Of a stretch of DNA of 64,000 nucleotides, positions 43,462 to 54,724 are shown one piece after another; the first letter of the stretch is position 1; the number at the start of each line of letters is the position of its first letter. Position numbers and translations under genes: made by a program. Source of the stretch: Hordeum vulgare subsp. vulgare (Eukaryota > Streptophyta > Magnoliopsida > Poales > Poaceae); contig NC_058521.1 in the NCBI RefSeq assembly GCF_904849725.1, positions 95,032,244 through 95,096,243 on the forward strand, in the 5' to 3' direction. A model generated the notes under the pieces. The model made no database searches, was not told the origin of the DNA, and worked only from the letters and a program-made list of their open reading frames with translations.

Positions 43462-44995
43462 GCATTTGTATGGGCAATCCCCTTGGATTGTGCCAATCTT
43501 GGGGGAGTTGCCCCGGTATCGTATCACCATCATATCTTTTGCCTTTACCTTTGTTTTAGTTTTCCTTTTCAGTTTTCTCTTTTTCTAGTAGAGTAAAATT
43601 CTTAGTGTTTTAGTCTTGAGTTTTGCTTTGTGTCACCCCCGATGTATTCTTGCTCGTGAGCCATATAATAAAGAGTGTCTTAGTTGAAGGGCTTTTCCTC
43701 TTGCCATGATCAAAAGAGTGAGAATAGAACAAAAGCATGAAAGATCATGTAATGATCTTATGGGAAGTGATGGCTTCACATATAAAAAGAATGAGGATTG
43801 AAACTTGTTGAGGGTAGACAAACGTAGACCTTGGCCATTGTTGCAATTAATAGGAAGTGATAAAGAAGGAGAGGTTCACATATAAATATATCATCTCTGA
43901 TACCATCTATGATTGTGAACACTCACTAAACTATTGCATGCCTAAAAGTAGATGTTGGACAAGGAAGACAACGTGATGAATTGTGTTTGCTTGGCTCCGA
44001 ACAATGTTATATGATTAGATATCCCTTAGCATGTGACGATTGCTTCCACCTCATATTAGCCAAACTTCCCGCACTAAGTAGAGATACTACTTGTGCATCC
44101 ATAAACCATCAACCCAGTTTTTCCATGAGTGTCCACCATACCTACCTATGGATCGAATAAGATCCCTCAAGTAAGTTGTCATCGGTGCAAGCAATAAAAA
44201 TTGCTCTCTAATATGTATGATCTATTAGCGTGTGGAAAATAAGCTTTATATGAACCTGTGATGAGGAAGACATAAAAGCAACAGACTGCATAATAAAGTT
44301 CTTTATCACAGGGGGCAATATAAAGTGATGTTCCTCGCACTAAGAGGATACGCATCCAAACCTCAAAAGCGCATGACAACCTCTGCTTCCCTCTGCGAAG
44401 GGCCTATCTTGTACCTTTACTTTTTTCCCTTGAAAGAGTCATGGTGATCTTCACCAATTCCTTATCTCGCCTTTATCTTTGCTACCGTCACATGCTTGGG
44501 AAAGATCTATATTCATATGTCAACTTGGAGGTAAGTATTCATGAATTATTATTGTTGACATTACCCTTGAGGTAAGCAGTTGGGAGGCAAAACATTAAGC
44601 CCCTATCTTTCTCTGTGTCCAGCTGAAACTTTGATCTCATGAGTACCACGTGAGTTGTAGCAATTGTAGAGAACGAAAGAATGATTGAGTATGTGGATTT
44701 GCTTTACAAGCTCTTATTTGACTCTTTGTGATGTTGTGATAAATTGCAATTGCTTCAATGACTAAAGGCTATCGGTTGTTACTTCTCGGTAAGGTTCTTG
44801 ATCCATGCTTTACTTTGTGAAGGAATTATCACTTTAGCATGAGAGATTATATGTTGCTATTGCTGTTTTGATCTTGATCATGATGCATGCATGTTCGTAT
44901 CTTGTTTTGTCGACACCTCTCTCTCTAAACATGTGGACATATTTATTGAGCTCGGCTTTCGCTTGAGGACAAGGAAGGTCTAAGCTTGGGGGACT
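43462..44995 (+). other. 3' non-coding region of D with PPT
   Basis: AT-rich, without a convincing ORF. A cttgggggagttgcccc string follows the third ORF (about 43498), a gttgggaggcaaaac string near 44579 resembles the hairpin arm of G, and the PPT taagcttgggggact (about 44981-44995) abuts the 3' LTR. Confidence 0.7.
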
Positions 44996-46516
44996 TGATA
45001 CGTCCATTTTGCATCATGTTTTCATGTTGATATTTATCGCTTCTTGGGCTGTTATTTCACTTCACGGTACTATTCTTATGCCTTTTCTCTCTAATTTTGC
45101 AAGGTTTACATGAAGAGGGAGAATACCGGCAACTGGAATTCTGGCCTGAAAGTGGAGCAAAGTTGAGATGCCTATTCTGCGCAACTCCAAACGCCGTAAA
45201 AATCAACGGAGATTTTTTCCCGATTTATCAAAAATATTGGGCCGAAGAAGTGCCGGAGGGGCACCAGGGGGTGCCCACAAGCCTGCACGGCGCGACCACC
45301 CCCCAGGCCGCACCGGGGGGGCTTGTGGGCAGCCCACTCGCCCACTTGCTCCCCTCTTTTTCTATATGGAGGGTTTCGTCCAGGAAAAATCACAGAGGAG
45401 CTTTTTCGTGGTTTCGCCGCCGCCACGAGGCAGAACTTGAGCAGAACCAATCTAGAGCTCCGGCAGGCCGATCCTGCCGGGGAAACTTCCCTCCCGGAGG
45501 GGGAAATCGTCGCCATCGTCATCACCAACACTCCTCTCATCGGAGGGACTCGTCACCATCAACATCTTCATCAGCACCATCTCATCTCCAAACCCTAGTT
45601 CATCTCTTGTAACCAATCTCCGTCTCGCGACTCCGATTGGTACTTGTAAGGTTGCTAGTAGTGTTGATTACTCTTTGTAGTTGATGCTAGTTGGATTACT
45701 TGGTGGAAGAGTTGATGTTAAGATCCTTGATGCTACTCATTACCTCTCTGATCATGATTATGATTATGCTTTGTGAGTAGTTACTCTTGTTCCTGAGGAC
45801 ATGGGATAAGTCATGCTAATAATAGTCATGTGAATTTGGTATTCATTCGGTAATTTGATATGTTGTATGTTGTTTTTCCTCTAGTGGTGTTATGTGAACG
45901 TCGACTACATAACACTTCACCATTATTTGGGCCTAGAGGAAGGCATTGGGAAGTAGTAAGTAGATGACGGGTCACTAGAGTGACAGAAGCTTAAACCCTA
46001 GTTTATGCGTTACTTCGTAAGGGACCGATTTGGATCCACTAGTTTAATGCTATGGTTAGACTTTGTCTTAATTCTTCTTTCGTAGTTGTGGATGCTTGCG
46101 AGAGGGGTTAATAATAAGTGGGATGCTTGTCCAAGTAAGGGCAGTACCCAAGCGTCGGTCCACCCACATATCAAACTATCAAAGTAACAAACGCGAATCA
46201 TATGAACATGATGAAAACTAGCATGACAGAAATTCTCGTGTGTCCTCGGGAGCGTTTTTCCTCCTATAAGACTTTGTCCAGGCTTGTCCCTTGCTACAAA
46301 AGGGATTAGGCCACTTTGCTGCACTATTGCTACTTTTTTTACTTGTTGCTTGCTATGAATCATCTCACCACACAATCACTTGTTAGCGACAATTTCAGTG
46401 CCAGCAGATTTTACCTTGCTGAAAACCACTTGTCAGATCCTTCAGCTCCTCGTTGGGTTCGACACTCTTACTTATCGAAAGGACTACGATTAATCCCCTA
46501 TACTTGTGTGCCATCA
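44996..46516 (+). repeat. 3' LTR of D
   Basis: Begins tgatacgtccattttgc after the PPT and ends acttgtgtgccatca at 46516, 1521 bp. The flank accac lies at 46517-46521. Confidence 0.92.
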
Positions 46517-47990
46517 ACCACCCCTAGGGTTCCCACCCTAGGTGGTGCGGCAGCCCCCCAGATGGGAGGTGCGGTGGCCAGGGCAGGGGGAAGGGGTGGC
46601 GCACCCCTAGGTGGGCCTTGGGCCCACCAGCTCCTAGGGTTCCCCCCCCCCTCCACCTCCTGCGCCTTGGGCCCCTTCGTGGGAGGCGCACCAGCCCACT
46701 TTGGGCTGGCTTCCCTCCACCTTTTATCCCATGCTACCTCTTGGGGCTGGTAGCCCCTCCCGGTGGACTCCCGGGACCATTTCCGATGGTCCCGGTGGTC
46801 CTGGTAGGCTACCGGTGATGCCCGAATCATTTCCGGTGTCCAAAACCATCCATCCTATACATCAATCTTTACCTCCGGACCATTCCGGAGCTCCTCGTGA
46901 CGTCCGGGATCTCATCCGGGACTCCGAACAACTTTCGGTAACCTCGTATAACATTTCCCTATAACCCTAGCGTCTTCGAACCTTAAGTGTGTAGACCCTA
47001 CGGGTTCGGGAAGCGTGCAGACATGACCGAGACGCTCTCCGGCCAATAACCATCAGCGAGATCTATATACCCATGGTGGATCCCACATGTTCCATGATGA
47101 TCTCATCGGATGAACCATGATGTCAAGGATTCAATCAATCTCGTATACAATTCCCTTTGTCTGTCGGTATAGAACTTGCCTGAGATTCGATCATCGGTAT
47201 ACCTATACCTTGTTCAATCTCGTTATCGGTAAGTCTCTTTACTCGTTCCGTAGCACGTCATCCTGTGACTAGCTCCTTAGTCACATTGAGCTCATGATGA
47301 TGTTCTACCGAATGGGCCCAGAGATACCTCTCCGTCACACGAAGTGACAACTCCCGATCTTGATTCGTACCAACCCAACAGACACTTTCAAAGGTACCCG
47401 TAGTGCACCTTTATAGTCACCCAGTTACGTTGTGACGTTTGATACACCCAAAGCACTCCTACGATATCCGGGAGTTGCACAATCTCACGGTCGAAGGAAA
47501 AGACACTTGACATTGGAAAAGCTTTAGCATACGAACAATATGATCTAGTGCTATGCTTTGGATTGGGTCTTGTCCATGACATCATTCTCCCAATGATGTG
47601 ATATCGTTATCAATGACATCTAATGTCCATGATCAGGAAACCATGATCATCTATTGATTAACAAGCTAGCCATCTAGAGGCTTGCTGGGGACACATTGTG
47701 ATCTATTTATTCACACATGTATTATTGTTTCCTGTTAATACAATTATAGCATGAACAATAGACAATTATCATGAACAAGGAAATATGATAATAACCATTT
47801 TATTATTGCCTCTAGGGCATATTTCCAACAGTCTCCCACTTGCACTAGAGTCAATAATCTAATTACATTGTGATGTATCGAACACCCATAGCATTATGGT
47901 GTTGATCATGTTTTGCTCGAGGAAGGGTTTAGTCAACGGGTCTGCATCATTCAGATTCGTGTGTACTTTACAAATATCTATTACTCCACC

Positions 47991-50206
47991 CTAGACATGG
48001 TTCTGGATGGAGTTGTAGCGGCGTTTGATGTGCTTGGTCTTCCGGTGAAAAATGGGCTCCTTGGCTATGGCAATGGCCCCAGTGTTATCACAGAAGAGTG
48101 TCATTGGACCCGACGCGCTTGGAACCACTCCAAGGTCGGTGATGAGCTCCTTCATCCAAATTTCTTCATGAGCCGCTTCTGAAGCAGCTATGTACTCCGC
48201 TTCACATGTAGATGCTGCCACGACTTCTTGCTTGCTGCTGCACCAGCTCACTGCCTCACCATTCAAAACATACACGTATCCAGTCTGTGACTTAGAGTCA
48301 TCCGGATCTATGTCGAAGTTAGCATCGATGTAACCCTTTACGACGAGCTCGTCGTCACCTCCACAAACGAGAAACATCTCCTTAGTCCTCTTCAGGTACT
48401 TAAGGATATTCTTGACCGCTGACCAGTGTTCCATACCGGGATCACTTTGGTACCTCCCTACCAAACTTATGGCAAGGTTTATATCAGGTCTGGTACACAG
48501 CATGGCATACATTAGAGAGCCTACGGCTGAAGCATAGGGGACAGTACTCATTTTCTCTCTATCTGTTGCCGTGGTCGGTGACTGAGTCTTACTCAATCGC
48601 ATACCTTGAAAGACTGGCAAGAACCCCTTCTTTGAGTGTTCCATATTGAACTTCTTCACTATCTTGTCAAGGTATGTACTTTGCGAAAGACCTATGAGGC
48701 GTCTCGATCTATCTCTATAGATCTTGTTGCCTAATATGTATGCAGCTTCTCCAAGGTCCTTCATTGAAAAACTCTTGTTCAAATAGGCCTTTATGCTCTC
48801 CAACATCTCTATGTTATTCCCCATCAATAATATGTCATCCACATACAGTATGAGGAAAGCTACATAGCTCCCACTCACTTTCTTGTACAGACAGGCTTCT
48901 CCATAAACCTGTATGAACCCAAATGCTTTAATCACCTCATTAAAGTGAATGTTACAACTCCGAGATGCTTGCACCAGCCCATAGATGGAGCGCTGGAGCT
49001 TGCACACTTTCCAAATTTCATAGTCATAAAAGGCGGCAATTGCTAACATGATTCGGACTGACTTCAGCTTCGCTACGGGAGAGAAAGTCTCTTCGTAGTC
49101 AACTCCTTGAATTTGTCGAAAACCCTTTGCGACAAGTCGAGCTTTAAAAACGGTCACATTACCGTTTGCATCAGTCTTCTTCTTGAAGTTCCATTTATTT
49201 TCTATGGCTCGCCGATCATCGGGCAAGTCCACCAAAGTCCATACTTTGTTCTCATACATGGATCCTATCTCGGATTTCATAGCCTCAAGCCATTTGTTGG
49301 AATGCGGGCCCGCCATTGCTTCTTCATAGTTCGGAGGTTCACCGTTGTCTAACAACATGATTTCCATCACACGGTTGCCGTACCACTCTGGTGCGGAGCG
49401 TACCCTTGTGGACCTTCGTGGTTCAGTAGCTACTTGATCCGAAGCTTCATGATCATCATCATTAACTTCCTCTTCACTTGGTGTAGGCGCCATAGGAAAA
49501 ATTTCCCATGTTGCGCTACTTTCCGGTCCGAGAGGGGGTGTAATTACCTCATCAAGTTCTACTTTCCTCCCACTTACTTCTTTCGAGAGGAACTCTTTCT
49601 CTAGAAAGGATCCGTTCTTGGCAACAAAGGTTTTACCTTTGGACCTAAGATAGAAGGTATACCCAATAGTTTCCTTAGGGTAACCTACAATACGCATTTC
49701 TCCGCTTTGGGTTCGAGCTTCTCTGGTTGAAGTTTCTTCACATAAGCATCGCAACCCCAAACTTTAAGAAACGACAGCTTAGGTTTCTTGCCAAACCATA
49801 GTTCATACGGTGTCGTCCCAACGGATTTAGATGGTGCCCTATTTAAAGTGAATGTTGCAGTTTCTAATGTGTATCCCCAAAATGATAACGGTAAGTCGGT
49901 AAGGGACATCATATATCGTACCATATCTAATAAAGTGTGATTACGACGTTCAGACATTCCGTTGCGTTGTGGTGTGCCAGGCGGCGTTAGTTGTGAAACG
50001 ATTCCATACTTCCTTAGGTGTGTGCCAAACTCGTGACTCAAATATTCTCCTCCATGATCAGATCGTAGACACTTAATTTTTCTGTCACGTTGATTCTCAA
50101 CCTCACTCTAAAATTCCTTGAACTTTTCAAACGTCTCAGATTTGCGCTTCATCAAGTAGATATACCCATACCAACTCAAATCATCGGTGAGAGTGAGAAC
50201 ATAACG
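47991..50206 (-). pseudogene. C pol: integrase core, RT, RNase H, with RT deletion
   Basis: Reading from 50206, the integrase has LTLTDDLSWYGYIYLMK, a TAG near 50107, CLRSDHGGEY, then GTPQRNGMSERRNHTLLDMV with the usual Asp and Glu of the catalytic triad, ending at a frameshift near 49690. The next frame (49760-47991) holds RT and RNase H: NKWNFKKKTDANGNVTVFKA, KARLVAKGF, then FYDYEIW joined directly to VCKLQRSIYGL near 49010, YVDDILLMG (YVDD 48834-48845), AVGSLMYAMLCTRPDI, TGYVYVLNGEAVSW and CEAEYIAASEA, ending KTKHIKRRYNSIQNHV. The segment with the first catalytic Asp of RT is absent, an in-frame loss. The frame after it stays open for about 340 codons. Confidence 0.9.
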
Positions 50207-51748
50207 TTAGCCACCGCGAGCTTCAACGTTCATTGGACCACACACATCAGTATGTATTATTTCCAATAAGTCGGTCGCTCTCTCCATTATTCCTGAGAAT
50301 GGAATCTTAGTCATCTTACCCATGAGGCACGGTTCGCATGTGTCAAATGATTCAAAGTCAAGAGACTCTAATAGTCCATCATTATGGAGCTTCTTCATGC
50401 TCTTAACACCGATATGACCAAGGCGGCAGTGCCACAAGTATGTGGGACTATCATTATCAACTTTACATCTTTTGGTACTCACACTATGAATATGTGTAAC
50501 ATCACGATCGAGATTCATCAAGAATAAACCATTCACCAGCGGAGCATGACCATAAAACATATCACTCATATAAATAGAACAACCATTATTCTCTGACTTA
50601 AATGAGTAGCCGTCTCGCATTAAGCAAGACCCTGATACAATATTCATGCTCAAAGCTGGTACTAAATAACAATTATTAAGGTCTAAAACTAATCCCGACG
50701 GTAGATGTAGAGGTAGCATGCCGACGGCGATCACATCAACCTTGGAGCCATTCCCGACGCGCATCGTCACCTCGTCCTTGGCCAGTGTCCGCTTATTCCG
50801 CAGTTCCTGCTTTGAGTTGCAAATGTGAGCAACAACATTGGTATAAAATACCCAAGAGCTACTATGAGCGCTGGTAAGGTACACATCAATAACATGTATA
50901 TCACATATACTTTTAATGTTGCCGGCCTTCTTGTCCGCTAAGTACTTGGGGCAGTTCTGCTTCCAGTGACCTTTTTCCTTGCAATAGAAGCACTCAGTCT
51001 GAGGCTTGGGTCCATTTTTTTTCTTCTTCCCGGTATCTGGCTTACCGGGCGCAGCAACGGCTTTGCCATCTTTCTTGAAGTTCTTCTTACCCTTGCCCTT
51101 CTTGAAACTGGTGGTCTTGTTGACCATCAACACTTGATGCTCTTTCTTGATTTCTACTTCTGCAGACTTGAGCATCGAGTACAACTCAGGAATGGTCTTC
51201 TCGATCCCTTGCATGTTGTATTTCAGCACAAAACCTTTGTAGCTTGGTGGGAGAGACTGGAGGATTCTGTCAATTATAGCATCATCCGGAAGTTCGACTC
51301 CAAGTGAAGTCAAACGACCGTGTAACCCAGACATTTTGAGTATGTGCTCACTGACAGAACTGTTCTCCTCCATCTTACAGCTAAAGAACTTGTCGGAGAC
51401 TTCATATCTCTCTACACGGGCATGACCTTGAAAAACTAGTTTCAGCTCTTGGAACATCTCATATGCACTGTGTTGCTCAAAACGCCTTTGGAGCTCCGTT
51501 TCCAAACTGTATAACACACCACACCTAACCAGAGAGTAGTCATCACTCCGCGTTTGCCAGACGTTCAGAATGTCCTGGGCTGCTGCGGGAGCAGCAGGGT
51601 CACCTAGCGGCGCATCAAGGACATAAGCCTTTTTAGCTGCTTCAAGGATGAGCGTCAAGTTGCGGGCCCAGTCCGCATAGTTGCTACCATCATCTTTCAG
51701 CTTATTTTTCTCTAGGAATGCGTTGAAATTGAGGTTGACGTTGGCCAT
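50207..51748 (-). pseudogene. C gag, protease and GAG-pre-integrase region, 513 codons
   Basis: An ATG at 51748 starts MANVNLNFNAFLEKNKLKDD. The gag domain includes NYADWARNLTLILEAAKKAY, AYEMFQELKLVFQ and LGVELPDDAIIDRILQSLPP. A basic linker leads to a CCHC knuckle CFYCKEKGHWKQNC (residues about 253-266). The protease region reads SSWVFYTNVVAHICNS (residues about 297-312), where the expected D-[ST]-G is YTN, so the catalytic Asp is lost. The GAG-pre-integrase part, YLWHCRLGHIGVKSM and CEPCLMGKM, keeps the H-H-C-C ligands. The frame ends at a TAA (GGC TAA) where the integrase core should continue. Gag appears intact; protease and everything after do not. Confidence 0.9.
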
Positions 51749-52941
51749 CTACAATATTTATAAAGACAACTTTTAGACTAAGTTCATGACAATTAAGTTC
51801 ATTTAATCAAATTAAGTATGAACTCCCACTTAAATCGACATCCCTCTAGTCATCTAAGTGATACATGATCCATGTTGACTAACACGTGTCCGATCATCAC
51901 GTCAGACGGACTAGTCGTCATGGTGAGCAACTTCATGTTGATCGTATTCAACCATATGACTCATGTTCGACCTTTCGGTCTCTTGTATTCGACGTCATGT
52001 CTGTACATGCTAAGCTCTTCGAGTCAACCTAAGCGTTTCACGTGTGTAAATCTGGCTTACACCCGTTGTATGCGAACGTTAGAATCTATCACACCCGATC
52101 ATCACGTGGTGCTTCGAGACAACTTTCCGTTGCAACGGTGCACACTTAGGGGAATACGTTCTCGAAATTTTAAAGAGGGATCATCTTATTATGCTACCAT
52201 CGTTCTAAGCAATAAGATGAAAAACATGATAAACATCACATGCAATCATATAGTGACATGATATGGCCATTATCATCTTTGCTCTTTCGAACTCCATCTT
52301 CAGGCATCGCATGATCATCATTGTCACCAGCGTGACACCATGATCTCCATCATCATGATCTCCATCATTGTGCCTCCGTGAAGTCGTCACGCCAACTACT
52401 ACTATCACTACTACTATAGCTAACCGTTAGCAATGGAGTAAAAGTAGTAAACACATGGCATTGCATCTCATACAATAAATTGAGACAACTCATATGGCTC
52501 CTGCCGGTTGTCATACTCATCGACATGTAAGTCGTGAATCCTATTACAATAACATGATCATATCATACATCACACATGCAACATCACAACTTTGGCCATA
52601 TCACATCACATGTCAAACCCTGCAAAAACAAGTTAGACGTCCTCTAATTGTTGTTGCAAGTTTTACGTGGCTGATTTGGGTTTCTAGCAAGAACGCCTTC
52701 TTACCTAAGTGGGAGAGACAGACACCCGCTAGCCACCCTTATGGACGGTGTGCATGTCTGTCGGTGGAACCAGTCTCACGTAAGCGTACGTGTAAGGTCG
52801 GTCCGAGCCGCTTCATCCCACAATACCGCCAGAAAAGAATAAGACGAGTAGCGGCAAGCAATTGACAAATCATCGCCCACAACCTTTTGTGTTCTACTCG
52901 TGCATAGAACCTACGCATAGAAAACCTAGCTCGGATGCCAC
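51749..52941 (-). other. 5' leader of C with PBS
   Basis: A 1.2-kb untranslated leader between PBS and gag, as in BARE-type elements. The PBS on the minus strand is tggcatccgagc (52929-52940), 10 of 12 bases complementary to initiator tRNA-Met, one base from the LTR. A short repeat of catgatctccatcat lies near 52340-52372. The equivalent leader of E occupies 63291-64000. Confidence 0.8.
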
Positions 52942-54724
52942 TGTTGGGTAACGTAGCATAAATTCAAAATTTTCCTACGCCATATTCAGATCTTCCTATG
53001 GAGAGAACAGCAACGGGAGAGGGGTGAGTGCATCTTCATACCTTTGAAGATCGCTAAGCGGAAGCGTTGCTAGAACGCGGTTGATGGAGTCATACTCGCG
53101 GCGATTGAGATTGCGGTATGATTCTGATCTAGTGTCGAACCACGGCACCTCCGCGTTCAACACATGCGCAGCCCGGTGACGTCTCCCGCACCTTGATCCC
53201 GCAAGGAGGAGGCAGAGGTTGGGGAAGATCTCTGGAAGCACGACGGCGTGGTGTCGATGGAGAGACGAGGTCTCCCGGCAGGGCTTCGCCAAGCACCGTG
53301 GGAGGAGGAGGAAGGAGGGGAGCAGGGCTGCGCCGAGGGAGAGAAGAAACGGTGTGCAAAACAGCCGCAAACCCCTCTCTATATATAGGAGGAGGGGAGG
53401 GGGATGCCACCCCTAGGTTTCCCACCCTAGGTGGTGCGGCAGCCCCCCCCCCCCCCAGATGGGAGGTGCGGCGACCAGGGCAGGGGGAAGGGGTGGCGCA
53501 CACCTAGGTGGGACTTAGCCCACCAACGCCTAGGGTTTCCCCCCTCTCCACCTCCTGCGCCTTGGGCCCCTTTGTGGGAGGGGCACCTGCCCACTTTGGG
53601 ATGGTTGCCCTCCACCTTTTGGCCATGCTACCTCTTGGAGCTGGTGGCCCCTCCCGGTGGACCCCGGGGACCATTTCCTGTGGTCCCGGTATTCCTGGTA
53701 CGCTACTAGTGACGCCCGAAACATTTCCGGTGTCCAAAACCATCCATCCTATATATCAATCTTTACCTCTAGACCATTTCGGAGCTCCTCGTGACGTCTG
53801 GGATCGCATCCGGGACTCCGAACAACTTTCGGTAACCTCGTATAACATTTCCCTATAACCCTAGCGTCATCGAACCTTAAGTGTGTAGACCCTACGGGTT
53901 CGGGAAGCGTGCAGACATGACCGATACGCTCTCCGGCCAATAACCATCAGCGGGATCTGGATACCCATGGTGGCTACCACATGTTCCACGATGATCTCAT
54001 CACATGAACCACGATGTCAAGGATTCAATCAATCCCGTATACAATTCCCTTTGTCTGTCGGTATTGGACTTGCCCGAGATTCGATCGTCCGTATAACTAT
54101 ACCTTGTTCAATCTCGTTACCGGTAAGTCTCTTTACTCGTTATGTAGCACGTCTTCCTGTGACTAACTCCTTAGTCACATTGAGCTCATGATGATGTTCT
54201 ACCGAGTGGGCCCAGAGATACCTCTCCGTCACACGGAGTGACAAATCCCGATCTTGATTCGTACCAACCCAGCAGACACTTTCAGAGGTACCCATAGTGC
54301 ACCTTTATAGTCACCCAGTTACGTTGTGACGTTTGATACACCCAAAGCACTCCTACGGTATCCGGGAGTTGCACAATCTCATGGTCGAAGGAAAAGACAC
54401 TTGACATTAGAAAAGCTTTAGCATACGAACAATACGATCTAGTGCTATGCTTAGGATTGGGTCTTGTCCATCACATCATTCTCCCAATGATGTGATCCCA
54501 TTATCAATGACATCTAATGTCCATGATCAGGAAACCATGATTATCTATTGATTAACGAGCTAGCCATCTAGAGGCTTGCTAGGGACACATTGTGATCTAT
54601 TTATTTACACATGTATTACTGTTTCCTGTTAATGCAATTATAGCATGAACAATAGACGATTATCATGAAGAAGGAAATATGATAATAACCATTTTATTAT
54701 TGCCTCTAGGGCATATTTCCAACA
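52942..54724 (-). repeat. 5' LTR of C
   Basis: The plus-strand edges are tgttgggtaacgtagc and ctagggcatatttccaaca, 1783 bp, followed by the target site atatg (54725-54729). It carries a run of 14 C residues near 53443-53456 where the 3' LTR has six. Confidence 0.93.

Larger units (their letters stand above)
36306..46516 (+). mobile_element. Element D: Athila-lineage gypsy, youngest dated insertion of the nest
   Basis: The 5' LTR (36306-37788) and 3' LTR (44996-46516) begin tgatacgtccattttt/tgatacgtccattttg and end acttgtg.g.catca. The flanks gccat (36301-36305) and accac (46517-46521) fit a decayed duplication of gccac, the sequence at this point in the other LTR of C. The interior has a degraded tRNA-Asp PBS, gag and protease with a few lesions, a 1014-codon open RT-RNase H-integrase frame, an intact 172-codon third ORF and a PPT (taagcttgggggact) before the 3' LTR. 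It inserted in the 3' LTR of C, hence after C and B. Confidence 0.93.
35837..47830 (-). repeat. 3' LTR of C, split by element D
   Basis: The parts are 35837-36305 and 46517-47830, adding to about 1778 bp against 1783 bp for the 5' LTR. The left edge tgttgggtaacgtag and the right edge ctagggcatatttccaaca are the LTR ends. The break falls at ...gtgcca/cccctagg relative to the 5' LTR. Confidence 0.92.
35837..54724 (-). mobile_element. Element C: BARE/WIS/Angela-type Copia, minus strand, host of element D
   Basis: The minus-strand LTRs begin tgttggaaatatgccctaga. The 5' LTR is 52942-54724. The 3' LTR is split into 35837-36305 and 46517-47830 by gypsy D. The perfect target duplication atatg lies at 35832-35836 and 54725-54729. 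The interior has a tRNA-iMet-like PBS, a 1.2-kb leader, a single gag-pol frame with the Copia order, and the PPT (agtgggaga, plus-strand tctcccact at 47832) before the 3' LTR. LTR ends, LTR length of about 1.78 kb and protein order are those of the BARE1/WIS/Angela superfamily. The coding capacity is destroyed. Confidence 0.93.

Noticed and set aside
46498..46830. Gly/Pro-rich ORFs at the C LTR edge (also 53129-53743, 58184-58390)
   Set aside because: They recur in each BARE-type LTR and are driven by GC-rich repeats.
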